Shown here: positions 25,789-33,191 of the stretch, piece after piece
Layout: the number at the start of each line of letters is the position of its first letter
How positions within the stretch are numbered: the stretch's first letter is position 1
Assembly (NCBI RefSeq): GCF_021379005.1
Contig: NZ_CP075171.1
Coordinates: forward strand, 1,240,001-1,304,000
Source: Leptodesmis sichuanensis A121
Lineage (GTDB): Bacteria > Cyanobacteriota > Cyanobacteriia > Leptolyngbyales > Leptolyngbyaceae
Direction of reading: 5' to 3'
Length of the DNA stretch: 64,000 nt
The notes under the pieces: generated by a model
Told to the model about the DNA's origin: nothing
What the model saw: the letters and a program-made list of their open reading frames with translations, nothing else
Database searches by the model: none
Position numbers and translations under genes: made by a program

Positions 25789-26106
25789 ATGGTAAGTGGA
25801 TGCGCGATCGACATTAGACAAAATAGTTGGGTTCATTGGCTACCTCGAATCAGCGATATGAAGCCCAGACCAGCCAGAACTTATGACTACAGCCGTGCAG
25901 TTCCTGGAGTGGACTACAGTTTTGACAAACTGGGCGAAACCGACCATAGAGGGTATATGACGGCTCAAAGAAGCGGCGTTAAGGTGGGGGACTATATCTT
26001 GCTCGCGCCAGCAGGTGTCATTAAAAAGTATCGAATCCAGCAACTAGACTATTATTCGTCTCCCCATGATATGTGGATTGCTTTCCTGAGCAAGGTAGAC
26101 AAGTAG
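25789..26106 (+). CDS. Small protein of unknown function
   Basis: 105 residues from ATG 25789, or 82 from ATG 25858, which gives a more natural start before RPARTYDYSRAVPGVDY. The core includes GETDHRGYMTAQRSGVKVGD and a compact beta-rich end (DYILLAPAGVIKKYRIQQL). I recognise no family. It could be a small KOW- or beta-barrel-like protein, but that is a guess. It is isolated between two noncoding stretches. Confidence 0.55.
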   Translation: MVSGCAIDIRQNSWVHWLPRISDMKPRPARTYDYSRAVPGVDYSFDKLGETDHRGYMTAQRSGVKVGDYILLAPAGVIKKYRIQQLDYYSSPHDMWIAFLSKVDK

Positions 26107-26354
26107 TTGCCATGCTACCTCAGTTTGTTTTGTAATATTCCGGCTGATTTTCGTTCCTCAATCCGTATGGCTATTAGCCACCTATAAGCATCCAGGAGAG
26201 TTTGATTCTCAGACGGGTGAACAGCTTGGAGAAGCAAATTCTGATTATGAGGTAGAACCATAATAGTGTGATGCGGTTCAAGGAAGTTAATTCCACTCAA
26301 GCTTAGGTTAAGGTATATGAAGAAATAGTTCTTCATAGAAAACTTCCTGTTCCT

Positions 26355-26891
26355 ATGCTGACCTCAACGGACTTCAGTGGGCTAATTAACGATCGCTTCT
26401 TCAAAAACCTCTTCCCCATTCCGCCCAGTAATACTCTGAGCTATGGGAAGACTACCCCAGACTTTGTGCTGCCCAATATTACCCAGGGTGGCACCGTTCG
26501 GTTATCCAGCTATCAGCAGCAGCAACCCGTGATTCTGGCGTTCACACGCATTTTTACAGAGAAGCAGTACTGTCCTTTCTGCTTTCCTCATATCAAAGCC
26601 CTGAATGAGCATTATCAAGAATTCCGCGATCGCAACATTGAACTGCTGATGATCACCAGCACCGATGAGCAGCAGAGCCAGATTGTCGTGCGCGATTTAG
26701 GCTTGCAAATGCCCCTCCTCAGTGATCCCGGTTGTCAGGTATTTCGGGCTTACCAAACCGGTCAGGCATTAGGCGCACCGCTGCCGGCCCAATTTGTTCT
26801 CGATCGCCAGGGTCAACTCCGTTACAAGCATTTGTTTTCATTCTTAGACCATAATGCCAGTGTGGAAACCTTGCTAGCTGTTCAGGTATAA
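26355..26891 (+). CDS. Peroxiredoxin-like (AhpC/TSA, redoxin) protein
   Basis: This 178-residue thioredoxin-fold protein has TTPDFVLPNITQGG and LSSYQQQQPVILAFTR leading to Cys73-Pro-Phe-Cys76 (CPFCFPH). A peroxiredoxin normally has a TxxC active site; here a CxxC replaces it, as in several AhpC/TSA-family disulfide proteins. It probably reduces peroxides or disulfides in the cytoplasm. No signal peptide is seen. A dispersed repeat follows its stop. Confidence 0.85.
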   Translation: MLTSTDFSGLINDRFFKNLFPIPPSNTLSYGKTTPDFVLPNITQGGTVRLSSYQQQQPVILAFTRIFTEKQYCPFCFPHIKALNEHYQEFRDRNIELLMITSTDEQQSQIVVRDLGLQMPLLSDPGCQVFRAYQTGQALGAPLPAQFVLDRQGQLRYKHLFSFLDHNASVETLLAVQV

Positions 26892-26900
26892 ACCAGAGCC

Positions 26901-26961
26901 AGCTAGAGCACCGGAGTTGTCCTATCAGAAAAACTACGGTTCTGGGTTGAGACAAGGTTTA
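26901..26961 (+). repeat. Dispersed ~65-bp intergenic repeat, copy C
   Basis: Contains CTAGAGCACCGGAGTTGTCC, TATCAGAAAAACTACGGTTC and GAGACAAGGTTTA, aligning with copies A and B. It begins 9 bp after the peroxiredoxin-like gene. Confidence 0.7.
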
Positions 26962-27158
26962 AATTGAGTCTGAAAAAACAGGCAGAATCTGACCGGGGAT
27001 GGATATGATTATTTTCCGGGATGTAGAAAATGATGAAGACGTTTTCGTATCGAGCGTAACATCATTCTCAAAATCCTTCAGGAAGCGGTAGAACAATTAG
27101 TCATGCCTACCGCGTTGATTTTGGGTGATGTCAACCGTAACTGTAGCAGCAGGGATCT

Positions 27159-28226
27159 ATGAGTCCAATTTCTTCTAAAACCCCTCCTTCCCCTCCCGTT
27201 TTGTCTACCCAACTCCAGTTCACCCGGCAACCACTGCTCTGGCTGCGTGCCTTCTGGAAATTCTCTCGTCCTCACACCATCATTGGCACCAGTCTTAGCG
27301 TCCTTGGCCTCTATCTGATCACCCTCTCCACCAGCGAATTATGGCCCGGAACCAGTGCCACCCTCCTCCCCGATCCCCAATCCCTCCTCCCCACCCTCCT
27401 GGCCTGCCTCTGCGGCAACGTTTATATCGTCGGCTTGAATCAACTGGAAGATGTGGACATCGATCGCATCAACAAACCCCATCTTCCCCTGGCATCGGGT
27501 GAATTTTCTCGTCCACTCGCGATTGCGATCGTGCTGGTGATGGGAATGCTGGCGATGGGACTGGCCTGGTTACAGGGGCCGTATCTACTGGCAATGGTGA
27601 GTATCAGCTTGCTCCTGGGAACGGCCTACTCCTTACCACCTGTGCGCCTGAAACGGTTTCCCTTTTTAGCCTCATTATGCATTTTTACCGTGCGGGGTCT
27701 GGTGGTAAATCTGGGATTGTTCCTGCATTTCAATTCCGTTAGGAATCGGGGATGGGAAATTGGGGATTGGGGAGCAGGGAGCAGGGAGCAGGGATTGGAA
27801 GGGTTCTCGTCCTGGGGAGACCTTTCTTTCTCGTTGCCGCCTGTGGTATTGGCGTTGACCTTGTTTATTCTGGTGTTTACATTTGCGATCGCCATTTTCA
27901 AAGATATTCCTGATGCAGAGGGCGATCGCAAGTACCAGATCAGCACCTTTACCCTCAGACTGGGTCAACAGAAAGTTTTTAATCTGGCTTGCTGGGTATT
28001 GACGGTAGCCTACGGCGGCATGATCCTGGCGGGATTAGTTGGGCTACCAGGAGCCAATTCCTGGGTGCTGATCATCACTCATGTACTGGCGCTGGGATTA
28101 TTTTGGTATCGTAGTTTTGGAGTAAACTTACAGGATAAAGCATCGATCAGTCATTTCTATCAATTCATCTGGAAGCTGTTTTTTATCGAGTATTTAATAT
28201 TTCCAATTGCTTGCTTATTGCAGTGA
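27159..28226 (+). CDS. hpt: Homogentisate phytyltransferase (UbiA family)
   Basis: This 355-residue UbiA-family prenyltransferase has FSRPHTIIGTSLSVLGLYL and NQLEDVDIDRINKPHLPLAS, the aspartate-rich prenyl-diphosphate site beginning at Asn94, and a second DIPDAEGDRKY motif. About 8 membrane segments. It joins phytyl diphosphate to homogentisate, the committed step of tocopherol synthesis. Residues about 195-214 (RGWEIGDWGAGSREQG) come from a heptamer repeat inserted in frame in a loop between membrane segments. Confidence 0.92.
   Translation: MSPISSKTPPSPPVLSTQLQFTRQPLLWLRAFWKFSRPHTIIGTSLSVLGLYLITLSTSELWPGTSATLLPDPQSLLPTLLACLCGNVYIVGLNQLEDVDIDRINKPHLPLASGEFSRPLAIAIVLVMGMLAMGLAWLQGPYLLAMVSISLLLGTAYSLPPVRLKRFPFLASLCIFTVRGLVVNLGLFLHFNSVRNRGWEIGDWGAGSREQGLEGFSSWGDLSFSLPPVVLALTLFILVFTFAIAIFKDIPDAEGDRKYQISTFTLRLGQQKVFNLACWVLTVAYGGMILAGLVGLPGANSWVLIITHVLALGLFWYRSFGVNLQDKASISHFYQFIWKLFFIEYLIFPIACLLQ
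27741..27800. repeat. Heptamer repeat inserted in frame in hpt
   Basis: Units GGGGATT and GGAGCAG repeat over about 60 bp (a multiple of three) and lengthen a loop of the prenyltransferase. Confidence 0.82.
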
Positions 28227-28231
28227 TCCTT

Positions 28232-28621
28232 TTATTGCCGTCCTAATAAACCATTGCAATACTGAATCAGGAGCAGGAGGCGATCGCTGGCTTGCTGTTT
28301 ACGTTGTTTAACTGTATTTTCTTGTCGAGCAGCCTGTAAAAACAGACCATCCATATTCAGCAGTCTAAGTTGTTTATCAATTTCTACATTAATGGATTGC
28401 ACTTGATGTTCCAGGTTGGGGTCTAAATTCTGCAAGCTCAAGTTCCAGATTTCAGTTTGAAAGAAAGTTTGTAATGCTGCGATCGCTATTTTTAGTGTAG
28501 AGAAGTCTGTACTGCGGATCAGAGTTTCCTGCAGATCTTCCACACGCTGCTTTAATTGCTGATAGGGCTGTTGGTATTCAGGAGGTAGCATCTCAAGCTG
28601 ATCAATGGGTATCTCAACCAT
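28232..28621 (-). CDS. patD: PatD-like protein (heterocyst-frequency control family)
   Basis: The 129-residue helical protein has a C-terminal part with EIDKQLRLLNMDGLFLQAAR, followed by a Gln/Arg-rich helix and LLLLIQYCNGLL. I associate this layout with PatD, a small cyanobacterial protein that in Anabaena lowers heterocyst frequency and interacts with FtsZ. Homologues occur in species that make no heterocysts. The assignment is from recall of the family, not a search. It converges with hpt, 5 bp apart. Confidence 0.6.
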   Translation of the reverse strand: MVEIPIDQLEMLPPEYQQPYQQLKQRVEDLQETLIRSTDFSTLKIAIAALQTFFQTEIWNLSLQNLDPNLEHQVQSINVEIDKQLRLLNMDGLFLQAARQENTVKQRKQQASDRLLLLIQYCNGLLGRQ

Positions 28622-28806
28622 ACCCTGTTGTGGACTACCCGATTTTTCTTATGGCATACCGGATTCCTGCCGAGTAACCCCCAGGGGCTATTGGAAACCG
28701 GATTTATCATAAAGATGGCCGTCTCCATAGCAGCCCTGCAGATGGCTGAGATTCATTTGCCGCAAATCATTCTGACCGATTCAAGGGCAGCAGCTACTCA
28801 CCCAAC

Positions 28807-29754
28807 TCAATAACTACCTGGTACCAGCTGCTCACTTCCCTGTGTAACTGCTTGCCTGGATTGCAGAAACTCTCGGACAACCTCTTTAACATCTCGCAAT
28901 TCTCCTTCCACTGCGTAATTCAGGCGGCGCATTTCATCGGCGGTAATTAAGTTTTTCAGTCCCGCGATCGCTGGAGCCAGGGTGGGATAGCGCTTCAAGG
29001 TTTCCTCTCGCACGATCGGCACGGCTTCATAAGGCGGGAAATAGCGTTTGTCATCCTGTAAAACTACGAAGCCCAGACGCGCAATTTGACCATCCGTGGA
29101 GTTGCCTGCCGTGAGATCAATTTGCTTTTGCAATAGTGCCCGGTAGATCAAACCCAGATCCATAATTTGCGGCGGTTTAGCAAAGGTAAGATTGTAGGTT
29201 TTTGCCAAACCCGGTAATCCGTCTTGCCGCTCTGAAAACTCGTAGCCAAATCCGGCCCGCCATTGGGGAGTATATTGAGCCGCCTGAGATAGGGTCTGCA
29301 GGTTATATCGTTTGGCTTCGTCCCCCCGAATCACGATCGCAAAGGTATTTTCAAAGCCCAATCCCGGCATTACAGCCAGCTTGAAGTTTTTGGCATAGCC
29401 CTGCTGCAATTGCTGAAATAACACTTTGGGATCGGAGGGAATCTTTTGATTTTCAAACAGCTTACTAACGGTTGCTGCCGTCCCTGTGTACTCGATATAG
29501 GCATCAATCTTGCCCGCCAGGATCGCCTGATGACACACATAGGAACCACCCAACCGGGGTTTGCGATCGACTTTCAGCCCCGTCTTGTTCTCAATTTGCT
29601 GCGCCAGTAGCTCGCCCAGGATATCCTGCTCTGTAAAGTCCTTGGAGGCCACGATAATGTCAACGTTGCCTGCTGTAGGGGAATGAGAGTAACAGGCCGC
29701 GATCGCCAGGATCACAGTAACGGACAACAAGCCAAAAGCAACAAATCGGTTCAC
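28807..29754 (-). CDS. Glycine betaine/choline-type ABC transporter substrate-binding lipoprotein (OpuAC/ProX-like)
   Basis: This 315-residue protein has a lipoprotein signal with the lipidated Cys21 in LAIAACYS. The OpuAC fold follows: IIVASKDFTEQDILGELLAQ, KPRLGGSYVCHQAILAGKID and AYIEYTGTA. The protein would be anchored outside the membrane and feed an osmolyte importer. No permease or ATPase gene is next to it in the window, which is unusual for this class. Confidence 0.92.
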   Translation of the reverse strand: MNRFVAFGLLSVTVILAIAACYSHSPTAGNVDIIVASKDFTEQDILGELLAQQIENKTGLKVDRKPRLGGSYVCHQAILAGKIDAYIEYTGTAATVSKLFENQKIPSDPKVLFQQLQQGYAKNFKLAVMPGLGFENTFAIVIRGDEAKRYNLQTLSQAAQYTPQWRAGFGYEFSERQDGLPGLAKTYNLTFAKPPQIMDLGLIYRALLQKQIDLTAGNSTDGQIARLGFVVLQDDKRYFPPYEAVPIVREETLKRYPTLAPAIAGLKNLITADEMRRLNYAVEGELRDVKEVVREFLQSRQAVTQGSEQLVPGSY

Positions 29755-29855
29755 GATCGTCTGTTCTACTCAGTGATTACTCCTGGTGATAACAAAGCAT
29801 AGCCCAAAACGCTAAGGTTGAAATATATCAATATAGCCGTTTGCATGGGAGCGTG

Positions 29856-30686
29856 ATGGGTTTGACCAAGCTGGAACAAAAACTAGAACAACTGAGAGCA
29901 CTGTTTGCTGAAATGGATCGGGCACTCATTGCTTACTCCGGAGGAATTGATAGTACGCTGGTAGCCAAGGTCGCCTGGGATGTATTGGGCGATCGTGCCT
30001 TAGCCGTTACCGCGGTTTCTCCCTCCCTGCTACCAGAGGATTTGCAGGAAGCCTGCATTCAGGCGCAAGAAATTGGGATTGCTCACGAACTGGTGGAAAC
30101 CCACGAGCTAGAAAATCCCAATTACGCCGCAAATCCCATCAATCGCTGCTATTTCTGTAAAAGTGAATTGCACGACACCCTGAAGCCCTTAGCGTTAGAG
30201 CGAGGATATCCCTATGTCGTGGATGGCGTGAATGCAGACGATTTAACCGATTACCGACCGGGGATCCAGGCCGCGAAGGAACGGGGAGCACGATCGCCCC
30301 TGGCTGAAGTCGGGATTTCCAAGCTAGAAGTTCGGGAGATCGCCAAACATTTGGGCTTATCTTGTTGGGATAAACCTGCCCAACCTTGTCTCAGTTCCCG
30401 ATTTCCCTACGGTGAGACGATCACCATCGCCAAACTGCAGCGAGTCGGAAGAGCCGAAGCCTACCTACGTAAATTGGGGCTGAAAACGCTGCGAGTCCGT
30501 TCAGAAGGCGACACCGCCCGCATCGAGTTGCCCCCAGAACAAATTAAAGAGTTCGTCCTCACGATCGACCTCCCCCAACTGGTCGCCCAATTCCAAGCTC
30601 TCGGCTTCCTGTATGTGACGCTGGATCTGGAAGGTTTCCGCAGCGGCAAACTCAACCAGGTTCTGCAAATGGCCAATGCAGGCTAA
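29856..30686 (+). CDS. larE: ATP-dependent sacrificial sulfur transferase LarE-like
   Basis: This 276-residue PP-loop ATPase has SGGIDS at 28-33, CYFCKSEL near residue 98, DGVNADDLTDYRPG, and CWDKPAQPCLSSRFPYG with Cys170 and Cys178. In LarE a cysteine in the PxxxCLxSRF region donates its own sulfur to the nickel-pincer cofactor; Cys178 is the candidate. ATG 29856 is preferred over 29841 because GGGAG precedes it at good spacing. No larB or larC is nearby, so the product may serve another sulfur-insertion reaction. Confidence 0.9.
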   Translation: MGLTKLEQKLEQLRALFAEMDRALIAYSGGIDSTLVAKVAWDVLGDRALAVTAVSPSLLPEDLQEACIQAQEIGIAHELVETHELENPNYAANPINRCYFCKSELHDTLKPLALERGYPYVVDGVNADDLTDYRPGIQAAKERGARSPLAEVGISKLEVREIAKHLGLSCWDKPAQPCLSSRFPYGETITIAKLQRVGRAEAYLRKLGLKTLRVRSEGDTARIELPPEQIKEFVLTIDLPQLVAQFQALGFLYVTLDLEGFRSGKLNQVLQMANAG

Positions 30687-30822
30687 TCTGGACAGTGTTA
30701 CTAGATTGGTAGAAATGGACACTTAAGCAGACTGTTCTTTGTCATTTGTCATTTGTAAACAGCTAATTGATGACCAATGACCAATAACGGCCTTCATAGC
30801 TAATCATGCTCAACTACTGACT

Positions 30823-31470
30823 ATGCCCCAATCTCCATCCCTGAAATCAGAAATTATTTATCCCGAAAGCGATGGGCAACCAATGGCCGATAACACGCAG
30901 CAGTTCAATTGGATTGTCTACATCAAGTTGGGTTGTGAGGCTCTGTTTCAAAAGGATCCCCTGGTCTTTGTGGCTGGGGATCTGCTCTGGTATCCCGTAG
31001 AAGGCAACAACAGCATCAGCACTGCTCCTGACATCATGGTCGTCTTTGGGCGTCCCAAAGGAGATCGAAGTTCCTACCAACAATGGCAGGAGGACAATAT
31101 TCCGCCTCAAGTGGTGTTTGAAGTCCTTTCTCCCAGCAACCGATTGGTCGAGATGGCGAAGAAATTCCGCTTCTACGAACGCTACGGAGTAGAAGAGTAT
31201 TACCTGTATGACCCGGAAAAAGCGGACTTCAGCGGCTGGTTACGATCGCAAGATTTCCTGGAAGTGATCGAAAATCCCCTGGGTTGGGTCAGTCCCCGCT
31301 TACAAGTCCGCTTTGAAGTCACGGATGGCCAGTTAGAAATCTACCGTCCAGACGGAGAGCGCTTTGCCACCTACCTGGAACTGGTACAGCAAGTAGAGCA
31401 GGAGCGCCAACGAGCTAACAAATTAGCAGCCAAATTGAAAGAGTTAGGCGTGAATCCAGAGGACTTGTAA
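30823..31470 (+). CDS. Uma2 family PD-(D/E)XK nuclease-like protein
   Basis: This 215-residue Uma2 protein has GQPMADNTQQFNWIVYIKL, TAPDIMVVFGRPKGDR, PPQVVFEVLSPSNRLVEMAK and GVEEYYLYDPE. The PD, FEVL and downstream Lys positions fit the nuclease fold. The C-terminal helix is Glu/Gln/Arg-rich and ends KELGVNPEDL, like other long Uma2 proteins. Heptamer-type TCATTTG repeats lie in the upstream gap. It is a solitary Uma2 outside the defence region. Confidence 0.93.
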   Translation: MPQSPSLKSEIIYPESDGQPMADNTQQFNWIVYIKLGCEALFQKDPLVFVAGDLLWYPVEGNNSISTAPDIMVVFGRPKGDRSSYQQWQEDNIPPQVVFEVLSPSNRLVEMAKKFRFYERYGVEEYYLYDPEKADFSGWLRSQDFLEVIENPLGWVSPRLQVRFEVTDGQLEIYRPDGERFATYLELVQQVEQERQRANKLAAKLKELGVNPEDL

Positions 31471-31473
31471 TGG

Positions 31474-32652
31474 TCACCGGACGTAGAAAACTCTGGCATC
31501 CATGCCATTCGATTGCAGGAGTTTACTCATCGCTTCTGCTTCCCTCACTTGCGCATAAGGGCCAACAACAACATGAGGGCCACGGGGTTTCTCTCTACCC
31601 TGAATTGCCGCAGGGCTAACTCCCATACTCATCAGACGATTGGCGATCGCATTAAAATCCTCCGTCCGTGCCGGGATCACAACCTCATAACGAGCCGCCA
31701 GATTAGCATTCCCCGGTATAGCTGTGGTTGGTGGAGTTACCGTCGCCGCTCCCAGCGGCGGACTTCCCATCGGGGCATTCATCGGCATCCCTGGCGGTGG
31801 CGCAACAACCGATTCATCCATGGGAGCGTTCGGCAAGGAATTTGTTGGCCCTGGCGGCGGCAATGGCGTTATGGAGGAATTGATAGAAGCCTCTGGAAAA
31901 GCATTGGCTGGCATTCCTGGTGGGGTTACTGCCATTGGAGCCGTTACAGAGGCTCCAGGGAAAACACTGGCTGGCATTCCTGGTGGGGCAGGTGCTACTG
32001 GCACAGTCCCAAAAGCCGTTGGAGCCGCATTAGGAAATAGATTGGGAGGTGTATCTGCGGTTGGCGCGATCGGTGATGAATTGATGGGATTCCCTGTAGG
32101 AGCGGCCATCCCATTACTCATCGGAAATGACATCCCAGCCATCTGTTGTCCGCTACCTCCCATATTGGCAGAAATGGCCTGCGCTCCAACTCCATAATCT
32201 GAGAGTGCCAAAACCCGCTGTTGAGCCGCTGCCGGATTATCAAATGTACCCGCTAGAATCACCTGTCGTCCCTGATACATCTGCATGGAAGCATTGGGTT
32301 CCAGAAACTTGATTTGCCGCAGCAGGTATGGGCTGGCTCCGTAGACAATCACTTGATAAGCTCCTCCATAATAGCCAGTAGTCCCCTGCCCCCCGATAGG
32401 ATAGGCTGCTGGAGCAGAAGATGCAGGAAGGGCCGGCATCGGTTGAGCCATTGATGGGAAAGGAGCCGAATTGGTATCGGGTGGAGGGAAATTACTGGGC
32501 GCTGAAGGTGGCGGCGGCAGTGCCTGCATTTGGGCATAACTCACAGTTGGCACCAATAGCAAACTGGCGATCGCCAGTCCCACGCTCCAACCCGACCGAC
32601 TGGATCCTCGAACCCTTGAATCTAGACGATTTTCGCTTTGCGCCGCTGACAT
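31474..32652 (-). CDS. Secreted proline-rich protein with C-terminal SPOR-like segment
   Basis: From the ATG at 32652 it has 392 residues. A signal peptide is likely (SVGLAIASLLLVPTVSYAQ). The middle is low-complexity, rich in Pro, Ala, Met and Asn, with imperfect repeats around the core PPGMPANAFP. Two regions look like SPOR-type sugar-binding modules: YQVIVYGASPYLLRQIKFLE after the N-terminal linker, and YEVVIPARTEDFNAIANRL with VVVGPYAQVREAEAM at the C-terminus. SPOR domains bind denuded peptidoglycan at division sites. The assignment to that fold is moderate. Confidence 0.75.
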   Translation of the reverse strand: MSAAQSENRLDSRVRGSSRSGWSVGLAIASLLLVPTVSYAQMQALPPPPSAPSNFPPPDTNSAPFPSMAQPMPALPASSAPAAYPIGGQGTTGYYGGAYQVIVYGASPYLLRQIKFLEPNASMQMYQGRQVILAGTFDNPAAAQQRVLALSDYGVGAQAISANMGGSGQQMAGMSFPMSNGMAAPTGNPINSSPIAPTADTPPNLFPNAAPTAFGTVPVAPAPPGMPASVFPGASVTAPMAVTPPGMPANAFPEASINSSITPLPPPGPTNSLPNAPMDESVVAPPPGMPMNAPMGSPPLGAATVTPPTTAIPGNANLAARYEVVIPARTEDFNAIANRLMSMGVSPAAIQGREKPRGPHVVVGPYAQVREAEAMSKLLQSNGMDARVFYVR

Positions 32653-33191
32653 AGTAACCCCCTCATGGTTTTCTCTGGCAGCCATGTTACACGCAGAATC
32701 TGCGATCGACGCATTTGATTATCTGCTTACGGGATTCACGGAGAAACTGCACCTGCTTAAACAAAACTTCATCAATTCCAATAAATTTATGTGAATTAGA
32801 AGAAAAAGGGTTCCTGATGTTTTTACGGACTCACCTCGATTGATATTTTATTTAAGGATGGGCAAACGCATTCTGGTTTGAGGCAGCATATATGGCTTTT
32901 GAAAAAAAACTCACGCAATCTCTAAACTGTACAATCCCCTGAGTGCCATAGCCTTCCGCTCATCTAGGAATGCTGCGATCGCTGCGTTTTTTACCTCTGG
33001 TGCAACAAAAATCCAGAAAAGCACTGATGTTGCCACCATAACTCAGACAACGTGGTGCAGCAGTGAAAGACCCAAAATCACCCGCTTAGGGAATTTATAG
33101 CTCCCTTTTAACCCTGATTCTGCGTTCGGGCTAATTGCTGACGCTTTGCAAATGCTGTTTTGACTGCTAGCCAGAGTTCTTGAATCGTTAC
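32653..33191. other. Divergent intergenic region, no gene seen
   Basis: 539 bp between the proline-rich secreted protein and the adenylation-acyltransferase gene. It should carry both promoters. It is A/T-rich near 32760-32930. I see no RNA gene and no reading frame I trust. Confidence 0.6.

Noticed and set aside
26115-26336. Minus-strand frame of 73 residues
   Set aside because: No ribosome site, no recognisable motif, and composition like noncoding DNA.
28628-28813. Plus-strand frame of 61 residues between patD and the ProX-like gene
   Set aside because: No motif or ribosome site; it ends inside the neighbouring gene.
31724-32197. Plus-strand Gly/Ala-rich frame of 157 residues
   Set aside because: It mirrors the Pro-rich repeats of the gene on the other strand and has no independent support.
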